Source: Streptomyces fragilis (GTDB taxonomy: Bacteria > Actinomycetota > Actinomycetes > Streptomycetales > Streptomycetaceae). Taken from it: a DNA stretch of 64,000 nucleotides. Positions 48,699 to 59,412 of the stretch are shown one piece after another. Position 1 is the first letter of the stretch. Every line of letters starts with the position of its first letter. Location: NCBI RefSeq assembly GCF_003112515.1, contig NZ_BEVZ01000012.1:37200-101199 (forward strand), given 5' to 3'. The position numbers were made by a program, and so were the translations under genes. The notes beneath the pieces are model-generated. The model saw only the letters and a list, made by a program, of their open reading frames with translations. It ran no database searches and was not told the origin of the DNA.

Positions 48699-49098
48699 CG
48701 CAATTCGGGCGCAATGCAGGGCAATCGAGCTTCCGTCACCACTTCGGGAAATTGCCGGAGCATCTCCCGGATATCTCGGTAACCGGCGGTAATCGACTTC
48801 CCCTCTTCGGTGGGTGACCGTGAGGGAATCTCTGCGCCAGTGACCTGTTTCACCTGCCACCGATGCCGCGCCCGCACCGGGGAGCGACTACCGTGCACAG
48901 CCCTGAACAGGCAGGTTTCCCACGCCTTCCGTACATCGCATGCGGGACGCATGGGATCGCCATGAGCGGGTATCAGGTTCAGCCCGTGCGGAATGTGTGG
49001 GGATTTTGCGCCCGCCTGCATACGGTGCCGGAATGTGGGCCTCTGAATTAAGATCCCGCAGTCGTGCGTGCAGTCCCGAGCGAATAAACAGGTGAAGT
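48699..49098. other. 400-bp gene-free region of lower GC upstream of the YceI gene
   Basis: No reading frame here has Streptomyces-like codon use; short frames such as 48863-49051 look spurious. The region is more A/T-rich than its surroundings. It carries a GGAATGTG direct repeat (48990-48997 and 49030-49037, 40 bp apart) and probably contains the YceI promoter and a long leader or a small RNA. I cannot assign a known riboswitch. Confidence 0.45.
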
Positions 49099-49761
49099 GT
49101 GAGTCTGTTCAAGCGAACCGCGGCCCCCGGCCGTCCGGAGACCCTCGCCGTGACGGATCCCGCCGTCGAGGCCAGATCGGCCTTCGCGCAGGTGGCCCCC
49201 TTCGACCCCGACCTCGCCTCGCTGACCGGCGAGTGGTTCGTCGACCCGGCCCACAGCCGGGTCGGCTTCTCCGTGCGGCACGCCATGGTGACAACGGTCC
49301 GGGGGTGCTTCCGGGAGTACAGCAGCCGCCTGTTCTTCCACGGCACCAAGCCGACCCGCTCCCAGGCCGAGATCGTGATCAACACGGGCAGCGTGGACAC
49401 CGGGGTGGAGCAGCGCGACGCGCACCTGATCGGGCGCGACTTCCTCGACTCCGCCAACTACCCCACGATGCGGTTCGTCAGCACCTCCGTGGAGACGGCC
49501 GGCGGCGACGTCTTCCTGATGACCGGGGACCTCACCATCAAGGACGTCACCCGGCCGGTGACGCTGGAGCTGACCTACATCGGCAACGTGACCGACCCGT
49601 TCGGCTACCAGCGGGCCGGATTCGACGGCACCACCACCATCAACCGTTCGGACTGGGGCCTGACCTACGACAGCAGGCTGGCGGAGGGCGGCGCCATGGT
49701 GAGCGAGAAGGTGCGGCTGCAGTTCGACATCGCGGCGATCCGCTCGGCGCCCGCCCTGTGA
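49099..49761 (+). CDS. YceI family protein
   Basis: A 220-residue YceI (lipocalin-like) protein. The core from about residue 45 reads GEWFVDPAHSRVGFSVRHAMVTTVRGCFREY, INTGSVDTGVEQRDAHLIGRDFLDSANYPTMRFVST, LTIKDVTRPVTLELTYIG and NRSDWGLTYD. All are family hallmarks of the eight-stranded barrel that binds polyprenoids or amides. Many relatives are periplasmic, but no signal peptide is seen here, so a cytosolic isoprenoid-binding role is likely. GTG 49099 is preceded by AGGTGA. It converges with the symporter gene across a 10-bp stem terminator. Confidence 0.93.
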   Translation: MSLFKRTAAPGRPETLAVTDPAVEARSAFAQVAPFDPDLASLTGEWFVDPAHSRVGFSVRHAMVTTVRGCFREYSSRLFFHGTKPTRSQAEIVINTGSVDTGVEQRDAHLIGRDFLDSANYPTMRFVSTSVETAGGDVFLMTGDLTIKDVTRPVTLELTYIGNVTDPFGYQRAGFDGTTTINRSDWGLTYDSRLAEGGAMVSEKVRLQFDIAAIRSAPAL

Positions 49762-49790
49762 CGTGCCCGCGAAGGCGTGACCGCGCAGGT

Positions 49791-49820
49791 GACCGCAGGG
49801 CCTTCGGCGCCCCTGCGGTC
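49791..49820. terminator. Bidirectional terminator
   Basis: GACCGCAGGG (49791-49800) pairs with CCCTGCGGTC (49811-49820), a perfect 10-bp stem with a 10-nt loop, between the convergent YceI and MFS genes. Confidence 0.8.
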
Positions 49821-49840
49821 GTCTGCATGTCATGCCCCGA

Positions 49841-51277
49841 TCAGGCGACCGTTTCCGGTCGCCCCCGCTCGTCGAGGCGGCAGCGGCGCTGGAAGAACAG
49901 GGCCAGTGCCATCAGGGCGGCGGGAAGCGCCGTGAAGCCGATCAGCAGCAGGTCCAGCGCGCGCTGCGGCTGCGGCGCGGTGCCCTCGGTGGTGGCCACG
50001 CAGCCGCCGACGGCGAGTGCGAGGGCGTAGAGGTAGGGGCCCAGCGCCGTCCCGGTCGCGTCGGTGGCGGTCCAGATGCCGGAGTAGGCGCCCGCGCGGG
50101 TGCCGCCCCGTGCCTCGGCGGCGGCGACGGCGTCGGACAGCATGCTGAAGGAGAGCAGCTGGAGACCGGCGAAGGCGACGCCCAGCAGGACGGCCAGGGC
50201 GACCGTGGCCGCGGCGCCCAGCTCGCCGGCCGGCCAGAGGCCGAGGCAGCCGGCCAGGAACAGCGCCTGCGCGGTCATCAGGGCGCGCTGTTTGCCGTGG
50301 CGGCGGGACAGCGCCTGCCAGAGCGGGCCGACCAGGACGGCGGGGCCGAGGAAGGCGCCCATCAGCACGGAGGTCAGCTTCTCGTCGCCCAGGATGTACG
50401 CCGTGTAGTAGGGCACCGCCGCCAGGAACAGGTGGGTGGTGGTGCTGGTGACGAGGTAGGCGAGGAGCAGCGGGCGGAAGTCCCGGTCCCGCAGTGCGGT
50501 GCGGACGTCGGCGAGGACGGAGTGGCCCTCGTCGGGAGGCGGCAGGGTGCCGCACTCCTCGGTGAGGCGGCGCACCCCGCGCACCGCGACCAGGCCGGTG
50601 ACGATCATGAAGGCGGCCAGCATCATCGCCGCGCGGGAGTACGCGTCGCGTTCCCCGGAGGCCACCAGGGCCGGCGCCGCGACGCCGGTGGCCAGCAGGC
50701 CGACGGTGAGCGCGGCCATCCGGAACATGAAGACGCGGGTACGTTCGTGGTAGCCGACCCGCAGTTCGGTGGGGGTCGTGACGTAGGGGACCTGGAAGCA
50801 GGCGAACAGCAGGTTGCCCGCCGTGTACGTCACGCCGACCCAGAGCGCCGCGCCGACGCCGGAGAGCCCGGAGGGCACGGTGAACAGGGCGGTGAGCGCG
50901 AACGCCAGGGCAAGGCCCACGCTGAGCATCCGCCGGCGGTGCCCGTGACGCCTCGCCTCACGGTCCGACCAGGTCCCGAGCGCGGGGTGGGCCACCGCGT
51001 CGACGACCTTGGGGATCAGCAGCGTGACGCCGGCGAGGGCGGGACCGACACCCAGGGTGTCGGTCATGAAGTAGAGCAGCAGCATGCCGGGCACGGTGAT
51101 CCAGACGCCCATCCCGAGCGACCCGGCCGAGTAGCGCAACAGGGCACCGGTGGAGGCCTTCACCGCGCCTCCGCTCGCCGCGCCCTCGATGGAGGCGGTC
51201 CCCCGCCGCGCACCGGAGGCTCCGGCCGGCGCATTCCCGCGCACCGGCTTCTCCTCCGCGGGTGTCTCGTGTGTCAT
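49841..51277 (-). CDS. MFS transporter, GPH (glycoside-pentoside-hexuronide) cation symporter type
   Basis: A 478-residue, about 12-helix transporter resembling MelB/GPH symporters. The first helix region (LLRYSAGSLGMGVWITVPGMLLLYFMTDTLGVGPALAGVTLLIPKVVDAVAHPALGTWSDR) contains the GPH motif with the cation-site Asp of the KVVDAV type. The second helical bundle begins near FRPLLLAYLVTSTTTHLFLAAVPYYTAYIL. It is probably a sugar or glycoside:cation symporter. It is divergent from the secreted GH16 glucanase, so it may import that enzyme's oligosaccharide products (inference). ATG 51277 follows a GGAG-containing leader. Confidence 0.87.
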   Translation of the reverse strand: MTHETPAEEKPVRGNAPAGASGARRGTASIEGAASGGAVKASTGALLRYSAGSLGMGVWITVPGMLLLYFMTDTLGVGPALAGVTLLIPKVVDAVAHPALGTWSDREARRHGHRRRMLSVGLALAFALTALFTVPSGLSGVGAALWVGVTYTAGNLLFACFQVPYVTTPTELRVGYHERTRVFMFRMAALTVGLLATGVAAPALVASGERDAYSRAAMMLAAFMIVTGLVAVRGVRRLTEECGTLPPPDEGHSVLADVRTALRDRDFRPLLLAYLVTSTTTHLFLAAVPYYTAYILGDEKLTSVLMGAFLGPAVLVGPLWQALSRRHGKQRALMTAQALFLAGCLGLWPAGELGAAATVALAVLLGVAFAGLQLLSFSMLSDAVAAAEARGGTRAGAYSGIWTATDATGTALGPYLYALALAVGGCVATTEGTAPQPQRALDLLLIGFTALPAALMALALFFQRRCRLDERGRPETVA

Positions 51278-51534
51278 GCGCAGAGGCTAAGCACCGGCCG
51301 TGCCGTGGAACAGGGTCCGTCCCACTTCCCGGACGAACCGGCCCATTGATCGTCACGGCGGCGGGCGGAAGGTTCGCGATGCGGCTTTCGCTCCGGTGCG
51401 CGACCCACCGGAGGAACGCCGAAAAGCCGAAAAGCCGACGGAAGGCCGCCGGAGGGTCGTCGCCGGGCCCGCCCGGGCCGCTGGCCGGATCCGGCCATGT
51501 TCCGCGCGGGGCCGGTTCTTCGTCGCACGCACCA

Positions 51535-51563
51535 TTGGCCGCACCCCACATGGTCCATACCAT
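51535..51563 (+). promoter_or_regulatory. GH16 promoter with an overlapping DasR-like operator
   Basis: -35 TTGGCC (51535-51540) and -10 TACCAT (51558-51563) have a 17-bp spacer. The -10 box is part of TGGTCCATACCA (51551-51562), which matches 10 of 12 positions of the DasR core TGGTCTAGACCA. The start near 51570 would give a leader of about 95 nt. DasR identity is inferred from motif similarity only. Confidence 0.55.
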
Positions 51564-51665
51564 CTGGGATGACAAGCGGAGCGGCTCCGTCCCACCCACG
51601 GGCGACCGCTCCGATCGGCACGTGCGCACAGGCCCCCTCCCCCACGCTCAAGGGACGTACACGCC

Positions 51666-52958
51666 ATGACAGTTGCACGCTCGACGAGACGACTGCCCGT
51701 CACCACGCTCACGCTCCTGCTCGTCGCCGTCCTCGCGGCCGCGCTGCTGGTCGCGCAGGGGGCGGGCGCCCCGCGCGCCGCCGCGGCGACCGCCCCCGAC
51801 CGAGCGGCCTCGGCGGCCGCCGCGCAGACTTGGGCGGACGAGTTCAACGGTGCCGCAGGCAGCGCCCCCGACCCCGCGAAGTGGACGCTGGAGACCGGCG
51901 GTACGGGCAACGGCAACAACGAGCTGCAGTACTACACCAACAGCCGGAACAACGCGGCTCTGGACGGCAACGGCAACCTCGTCATCACGGCCCGCAAGAA
52001 CACCGACACCGGGCTGCAGTGCTGGTACGGCAGCTGCCAGTACACGTCGGCACGCCTCAACACGGCCCGCACCTTCACCCAGGCGTACGGCCGGTTCGAG
52101 GCCCGGATCAAGATTCCGCGCGGGCAGGGCATCTGGCCGGCGTTCTGGATGCTCGGCAACGACCTGGGCAGCGCGGGCTGGCCCAACAGCGGCGAGATCG
52201 ACATCATGGAGAACATCGGCCGCGAGCCGGGCACCGTGCACGGCACGCTGCACGGTCCGGGTTACTCCGGCGGTGAGGGCATCGGCGCCGGTTACACCCT
52301 GCCCGGCGGGCAGGCGTTCGCCGACGGCTTCCACACCTTCGCCGTGAACTGGAGCCCCAACTCGATCACCTGGTACGTCGACGGCAACGCCTACCAGACG
52401 CGGACCCCGGCGGACCTGGGCGGCGACCGGTGGGTCTTCGACCACCCGTTCTTCCTGATCCTCAACCTGGCGGTGGGCGGCAACTGGCCCGGCAGCCCGG
52501 ACGGTTCCACCAGCTTCCCGCAGACCATGACGATCGACTACGTCCGCGTCTCCACCTCGGACGGCGGGACCACGCCCACCTCGGGCCCCATCCGCGGCAT
52601 CGGCGGCATGTGCGTGGACGTGGCGGGGGCCGCGACCGCCGACGGCACGCCGATCCAGCTGCACAACTGCACGGGGAACGCGGCCCAGCAGTGGAGCTTC
52701 CCCGGTGACGGCACGGTGCGCGCCCTGGGCAAGTGCCTGGACGTCTCGGGCGGCTCGACGGCCGACGGCGCCGTGGTGCAGCTGTGGACCTGCAACGGCA
52801 CCAACGCGCAGAAGTGGACGTACACCGCGGCCCGCGACCTGACCAACACGGGCTCCGGCAAGTGCCTGGACGCCAAGGGCAACTCCTCGGCCGACGGCAC
52901 CCGCCTGCAGATCTGGACCTGCACGGGCGGCGCCAACCAGAAGTGGACCGTCGGCTGA
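51666..52958 (+). CDS. Secreted GH16 beta-1,3-glucanase with C-terminal ricin-type lectin domain
   Basis: A 430-residue exported enzyme. The signal peptide (RRLPVTTLTLLLVAVLAAALLVAQGAGAPRAAAA) is cleaved near residue 38-40. The GH16 catalytic jelly-roll covers about 50-295. Its active-site motif is GEIDIMENIG, with nucleophile Glu177, Asp179 and acid/base Glu182, in the EIDxxE form typical of laminarinases. The ricin B-type beta-trefoil spans about 305-430 with three QxW-like repeats (AQQWSF, AQKWTY, NQKWTV) and paired cysteines. It cleaves beta-1,3-glucans outside the cell. It is divergent from a GPH symporter. AAGGGACG precedes ATG 51666. Confidence 0.95.
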   Translation: MTVARSTRRLPVTTLTLLLVAVLAAALLVAQGAGAPRAAAATAPDRAASAAAAQTWADEFNGAAGSAPDPAKWTLETGGTGNGNNELQYYTNSRNNAALDGNGNLVITARKNTDTGLQCWYGSCQYTSARLNTARTFTQAYGRFEARIKIPRGQGIWPAFWMLGNDLGSAGWPNSGEIDIMENIGREPGTVHGTLHGPGYSGGEGIGAGYTLPGGQAFADGFHTFAVNWSPNSITWYVDGNAYQTRTPADLGGDRWVFDHPFFLILNLAVGGNWPGSPDGSTSFPQTMTIDYVRVSTSDGGTTPTSGPIRGIGGMCVDVAGAATADGTPIQLHNCTGNAAQQWSFPGDGTVRALGKCLDVSGGSTADGAVVQLWTCNGTNAQKWTYTAARDLTNTGSGKCLDAKGNSSADGTRLQIWTCTGGANQKWTVG

Positions 52959-52967
52959 CGACCGCAC

Positions 52968-53016
52968 ACGACACGGGGCGGTGCGGCCGGAGTCCGGCCT
53001 CACCGCCCCGTGTCGT
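52968..53016. terminator. Nested bidirectional terminator (16-bp outer, 7-bp inner stem)
   Basis: Arms 52968-52983 and 53001-53016 are exact reverse complements. The apex holds GGCCGGA (52985-52991) and TCCGGCC (52993-52999). It lies between the convergent GH16 and mini-MqnE genes. Confidence 0.9.
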
Positions 53017-53022
53017 ACCGGG

Positions 53023-53610
53023 TCAGAGCCGCATCGCCTGCGGCTGGTCGCGCCGCGCGGGGTCGGGGCCGTCGAACTCGCGGACGACCGTGTAGGCGCC
53101 GTCGTGCTGGAGGGGACGGAATCCGGCGTCCTGCACGAGCTCCACGACCTCGTCACCCGCCGGACCGTCGATCTCGTCGGCGCCGTGCTGCAGCGCCAGC
53201 TGGGCGGTGCGGTCGCCGTAGGTCGCGCGGAACACCTTCAGGTGCGGCACGTTGTCCAGCACCAGCCGGGCCACCGCGTAGGTCTTGAGGACCTCGAGGC
53301 CGGACAGGGACCGGTCCCCGGTCGGGACGGCTGCCTGCTCGCTCCCGTCCCACTCCTCGCGCAGCCGCAGCATCGCGTCGACGTCGGCGGCACGCTCGCG
53401 CCGCCCGCCGACACCGAAGGCCAGACCGCCGCCGGCCCCGGCGCCGTCGAACCAGGCCACGTCGCCGTGACGCGCGGTGCGCGCCTCGTGGGCCAGCGCG
53501 CCCAGCCAGGCCATGTCGTCCGACTCGTACAGCGCGATGCCGTCCTCCCGGGTCAGGCGCTCGCCGGCCCGCACCTTCCGCTCGAGCTCACGCTTGAGTC
53601 CGACGTCCAT
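53023..53610 (-). CDS. Shortened MqnE (aminofutalosine synthase)-like protein lacking the radical SAM core
   Basis: 195 residues. Residues 1-54 (LKRELERKVRAGERLTREDGIALYESDDMAWLGALAHEART) match the N-terminus of MqnE, the futalosine-pathway menaquinone enzyme. Residues from about 73 (AADVDAMLRLREEW, then SGLEVLKTYAVARLVLDNVPHLKVF and TAQLALQHGADEIDG) to the end (DAGFRPLQHDGAYTVVREFDGPDPARRDQPQAMR) match its C-terminus. The radical-SAM CxxxCxxC segment and most of the barrel are replaced by a short Gly-rich linker (GAGAGGGLAFGVGGRRER). The protein has no cysteine at all, so it cannot bind a 4Fe-4S cluster. Full MqnE is about 385-390 residues. ATG 53610 has GGAAGGG upstream and the frame is clean, arguing for an expressed gene rather than decay. 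Function unknown; comparison is from memory of MqnE sequences. Confidence 0.8.
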   Translation of the reverse strand: MDVGLKRELERKVRAGERLTREDGIALYESDDMAWLGALAHEARTARHGDVAWFDGAGAGGGLAFGVGGRRERAADVDAMLRLREEWDGSEQAAVPTGDRSLSGLEVLKTYAVARLVLDNVPHLKVFRATYGDRTAQLALQHGADEIDGPAGDEVVELVQDAGFRPLQHDGAYTVVREFDGPDPARRDQPQAMRL

Positions 53611-53784
53611 GTGTTTCCCTTCCTGACACGACAGCGCTCGAAGAAGACAAGCGTCCGACAAAACCGTACCTGTCGCCTCCGTCTCCTCCACGGCACCCCT
53701 CCCCCGTCGGCGGGAGCGGGTGAGTACCGGTTCTGAGTATCCGCACTCATGTGCGTGGGGCCGCTTCGCCGTCATGGTGCCGGT

Positions 53785-56115
53785 ATGACGACACCACCAC
53801 CTCCGCCGGCCGAGGAGCTGCGGCTCATCGACGCCGAGTTGCGGTCCCTGGACGCGCGGCGCGCACAGCTGCTGGCCCGCCGCGGTTGGCTGGTCGGCGC
53901 GCTGTGGGCGGCGAACGCCCCGGCGCCCTCCCCCGCGCCCTGGGCGCAGACTTCGTCCCCGCGGCGGGCGCCACGGAGCGAGGCGTCCGGTCCCGACGTG
54001 CAGAACCTGCTCCTGCTGCTGGGCGGACTGCTGCTCGGCATCGCCTCGCTGGTGTTCACCGTGGTGGCGTGGGGCTCGCTGGGCATCGGCGGCCGGGCCG
54101 TGGTACTGGGCGCCCTCACCACCGTGGTGCTGGCCTCACCCGTGCCGCTGCTGCGACGCGGGCTGCGGGCGACGGCGGAGTCGCTGGCCGGGCTCGGCAT
54201 GACGCTGACCGTGCTCGACGCCTACGCCCTGTACCGGGTGGCCCTGCCGGACGCGCCGGTGGCGGCCTACGCGGCGACGGCCTGCGCGCTGCTGGCGGCG
54301 CTGTGGACAGGCTACGGATGGCTCTTCCGTGAACTGCGCGGCCCGTGGCCGGCCGCGGCCGCCGTCGCGCAGCTCGCGCTGCCGTTGTGGGCGTCGGACG
54401 CGGGCGGTGGCACGCTCGAGCCGCTCGTCGCGGCGCTGCTGGCCACGTCCGCCCTCGGCGCCGCGGCCGCGCTCTCGCCGCTGCGCCCGCCGGTGCGGTG
54501 GACGGCGGGCGTCGGGGCCTGCCTGGAGGGAGCGACGGCCGTGCCCTGCGCGCTGTGGCTGTCGGTCTCGGCCGACGGCGCCCGTGCGGCGGTCACGGCG
54601 AGCCTCCTGCTGGCCTTCGCGGCGCTGATCGCCGCGGCGGTGGCCCGGCGGCTGCGGGCGAGCGCGGGTGCCATGGCGGCGGCGGTGGCCGCGGGCCTGC
54701 TCGCGGTCGCCGCCGCGGGCGGCGTGGTCCGGCCCGCGCTGCCCTGGGAGTGGGCGGTGCCCGGTTACCTGGCCTGCGCGTCGGCGCTTCTCGGCCTGAC
54801 GCGGACGCGGCTGCCAGAGGTGCTGCGCCGTGGGGCGGTGTGGGCCTCGGCCGCGGTGGCGGGGGCGGCGCTGCTGTGGGCGCTGCCGCTGCCCGTCGTC
54901 GCGCTGCTGCGGCCGCTCGCGCCGCTGGAGTTCCCGTACGGGCTGCCGGCCTCGGTCGTGCTCGCGGTGCTCGCGGCGGCGCTCCTGGCGGCGGGCCCGG
55001 ACGCGGTGTGGCAGGCGCGGGGCCGACGGGCGGCGCTGGTGCTGGGCGCCGCCGTGCTGTACGCGCTGCCCCTGGTGGCCGAGCTGCCCCGCGGGGCCGG
55101 CCTCACCGTCCAGGTGCTGGTGGTCGCGGGGGCCCTGGAGGCCGCCCGGCGGACCGCGGACGGCCCGTGGACCGCACTGGTGGTGGCCCTGGTCGCCTCG
55201 GCCGGGGTGGCGCTGTCGTCGGGGCGGACGGAGGCGGCCCCCCTGGTGGTGCAGCCGGTGCTGGTCGCGCTGTTCGCGGCGGCTTCCTGGGCGCGCCGCC
55301 CGCTCGGCCGGGCCGGGCTGCCGGCCGCCCTGGTCCACGCTGCGCTGCTGGTCGTGGCGGTCGCCGCTCTGCGCGACTGGGAGGCGTCCACGGCCGGTCT
55401 GCTGCTGCTCGCGGTGCCGGCGGTCGCGGCGCTGATCGCGTCGCGGCCGCTGTGGGCGGGGCCCTCGGCGCTCGCGGTGGACGTCACCGGGGCGGTGGTC
55501 GCAGGGTGCGCGCTGCTGTTCACGGCGTTCGATCCGCCGGTGCTGGCCCTGACCCTGGCGTTGTCCGGGGTGATCGCCGGGGCGACCGCGCTGCGTCCCG
55601 GCCGCCGCCCGGTGGCCCACCTCGCGACCGTGCTGTTCGTGCTCGCCGCGTGGGTCCGGCTGGCGGCCTGGGAGGTGTCCGCCCCGGAGGCGTACGCGCT
55701 GCCGGCCGCGCTGCCCGTGCTGGTCCTGGGCGGGGTGCGGCGTCGCCGGGACGCCTCGGTGTCGTCCTGGTCGGCCTACGCCCCCGGTCTGGCCGTGGCC
55801 CTGCTGCCCAGCCTGGTCGTCGCCTGGGCGGACCCGCACTGGACGCGGCCGCTGCTGCTCGGCACGGCGGCTCTCGCCGTCACCGTGGCCGGAGCGGTGC
55901 GACGTCTGCAGGCGCCCCTGGTGCTGGGCGGCGCGGTGCTGGTGCTGGACGCCCTGCACGAGCTCGCGCCCTACCTCGTCCAGGCCCTCGGCGCCCTCCC
56001 CCGCTGGGCTCCCCCGGCGGCGGCCGGCCTGGTGCTGCTCCTGCTGGGCACCACCTACGAACGGCGGCTGCGTGACGCGCGCCGGGCCCGTCAGGCCCTG
56101 CGGCGGATGGGCTGA
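53785..56115 (+). CDS. SCO7613-type large polytopic membrane protein
   Basis: A 776-residue protein. A short cytosolic N-terminus with a helical segment (EELRLIDAELRSLDARRAQLLARRGWL) precedes about 20 or more closely packed Leu/Ala/Val/Gly-rich membrane helices from residue 76 to about 760. It ends with a basic tail (TYERRLRDARRARQALRRMG). It matches the Streptomyces family named after SCO7613; no activity is known to me. The absence of extended loops argues against a receptor role. ATG 53785 is chosen because the preceding codons of the open frame are not membrane-protein-like. It converges with the NAD synthetase gene across an 18-bp terminator stem. Confidence 0.8.
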   Translation: MTTPPPPPAEELRLIDAELRSLDARRAQLLARRGWLVGALWAANAPAPSPAPWAQTSSPRRAPRSEASGPDVQNLLLLLGGLLLGIASLVFTVVAWGSLGIGGRAVVLGALTTVVLASPVPLLRRGLRATAESLAGLGMTLTVLDAYALYRVALPDAPVAAYAATACALLAALWTGYGWLFRELRGPWPAAAAVAQLALPLWASDAGGGTLEPLVAALLATSALGAAAALSPLRPPVRWTAGVGACLEGATAVPCALWLSVSADGARAAVTASLLLAFAALIAAAVARRLRASAGAMAAAVAAGLLAVAAAGGVVRPALPWEWAVPGYLACASALLGLTRTRLPEVLRRGAVWASAAVAGAALLWALPLPVVALLRPLAPLEFPYGLPASVVLAVLAAALLAAGPDAVWQARGRRAALVLGAAVLYALPLVAELPRGAGLTVQVLVVAGALEAARRTADGPWTALVVALVASAGVALSSGRTEAAPLVVQPVLVALFAAASWARRPLGRAGLPAALVHAALLVVAVAALRDWEASTAGLLLLAVPAVAALIASRPLWAGPSALAVDVTGAVVAGCALLFTAFDPPVLALTLALSGVIAGATALRPGRRPVAHLATVLFVLAAWVRLAAWEVSAPEAYALPAALPVLVLGGVRRRRDASVSSWSAYAPGLAVALLPSLVVAWADPHWTRPLLLGTAALAVTVAGAVRRLQAPLVLGGAVLVLDALHELAPYLVQALGALPRWAPPAAAGLVLLLLGTTYERRLRDARRARQALRRMG

Positions 56116-56127
56116 GCGGGCCGGAGG

Positions 56128-56178
56128 ACGGCGGCGGGCCGTGGCGCCGGGAACGCCGGTGCCACGGCCCGCCGCCGT
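56128..56178. terminator. Bidirectional terminator, 18-bp perfect stem with inner CCGG hairpin
   Basis: Arms 56128-56145 and 56161-56178 are exact reverse complements. The 15-nt apex contains paired CCGG tetranucleotides. It lies between the convergent membrane-protein and NAD synthetase genes. Confidence 0.9.
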
Positions 56179-56209
56179 GCGTGGGTGCCTGCGTGGGTGC
56201 GTGGGGAGG

Positions 56210-58255
<2,046 letters not shown>

Positions 58256-58441
58256 CGGGACGTTCTCCCCAGAAGGTGGACGGGCGGGCCATGACGACGG
58301 CGGGTCGGCCCGGTCAGGGCACCTCTCACCCTACGACCTGCCGTTGGACGCACCTGAGGCGGAGGCCGCCGCCCGGCGATCTCCCCGCGAGCGACGCCGG
58401 CGACGTCCGCGTCGAGCGGGACCGGCTGCGCTCCCGCGCCG

Positions 58442-59245
58442 TCACCGCCGGTTCTGCTGCCGCAGGGGGTGGAGGAAGTCGTCGACCGCTTCGGCGAAGC
58501 CGGTGGGGTCGCTCTCGTGGACGGTGTGGCCGGTGTCGAGGGTGACGAGGCGGGTGCGGGGGCGGCGGGCGGTCATCTCCCGGGCCAGTGCCGCGTCGAG
58601 GCTGTCGCTGCGGAGGCCGTGGACGAGGAGGGCGGGGCAGTCGCCGGCGAGCCAGTCGGCCCAGTGGTCGCCCCGGACCGCGGCGTGGGAGACCACCATG
58701 TCCTGCGGCCGGAAGGCCAGGCCCCACCCGTCCGGGAACTCGCGCACGGCGTCCGTCAGGTAGCGCGCCGAGTCCGCCAGCCGCTCGACCAGGGCGGCAC
58801 GGGTGGGCGCGCGGTGGGGCCAGGCGAGGCAGAAGGACAGGTCGCCGGCGATCTCGGCCCCGACGTCCTCCACCACCAGCGCACGCACCCGCTCCGGGTG
58901 CCGGGCGGCGAACTGGTAGGCGTTGAGCCCGCCCAGCGAGTGGCCGAGCAGGACCACGGGCCCGAGGGCGAGGTGGTCGAGGAGCGCGGCGAGGTCGGCG
59001 AGGTAGCCCTCCCTCGAGAAGTGGGCCGGGCGGTCCGAGTGACCGTGCCCGCGCTGGTCCGGGGCGATCACCCGCCAGTGCGGGGCGAGGTGCTCGGCCA
59101 GCGCGGTGAAGGTGCGGCCCTCGCCGAAGTGACCGTGCAGGGCGACCAGGACCGGCCCCGGCCCTCCGAAGTCGAGGTAGGACAGCCGCCGCCCGTCGAC
59201 GACGAGGCAGGCACGGGAGGGTTCGGGGCGGGGTGCCGACGTCAT
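58442..59245 (-). CDS. Alpha/beta fold hydrolase
   Basis: About 267 residues of the alpha/beta hydrolase superfamily. It has the oxyanion loop LVALHGHFGEGRTF, RVIAPDQRGHGHSDRP, the nucleophile elbow LGHSLGGLNAYQFA (Ser in GHSLG) and the catalytic His in LDTGHTVHESDP. The sequence resembles esterases/lipases and C-C hydrolases; substrate cannot be deduced. No signal peptide. ATG 59245 is slightly preferred to ATG 59254 because CAGCAT lies 7 nt upstream as a possible leaderless -10 box. It is divergent from the universal stress protein gene. Confidence 0.92.
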   Translation of the reverse strand: MTSAPRPEPSRACLVVDGRRLSYLDFGGPGPVLVALHGHFGEGRTFTALAEHLAPHWRVIAPDQRGHGHSDRPAHFSREGYLADLAALLDHLALGPVVLLGHSLGGLNAYQFAARHPERVRALVVEDVGAEIAGDLSFCLAWPHRAPTRAALVERLADSARYLTDAVREFPDGWGLAFRPQDMVVSHAAVRGDHWADWLAGDCPALLVHGLRSDSLDAALAREMTARRPRTRLVTLDTGHTVHESDPTGFAEAVDDFLHPLRQQNRR

Positions 59246-59412
59246 GGCCGCCATGCTGCCAGCCGGCCGGCCGAAGATCGAACACTTTGACGATCGCGGT
59301 CGTGAACCCGTCCCGAGCGGGCCCCGTCCGGTGGCCCCGGCGCGCCCGCTCGGGGAGGCTGGACGCGGACCTCGGGTGACGGAGGCGGACGGGCCGGGAC
59401 GGGAGCGGGGAA

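Noticed and set aside
48863..49051. A 62-codon frame in the YceI upstream region
   Set aside because: Codon use is unlike Streptomyces genes, there is no ribosome site, and it overlaps the likely promoter.
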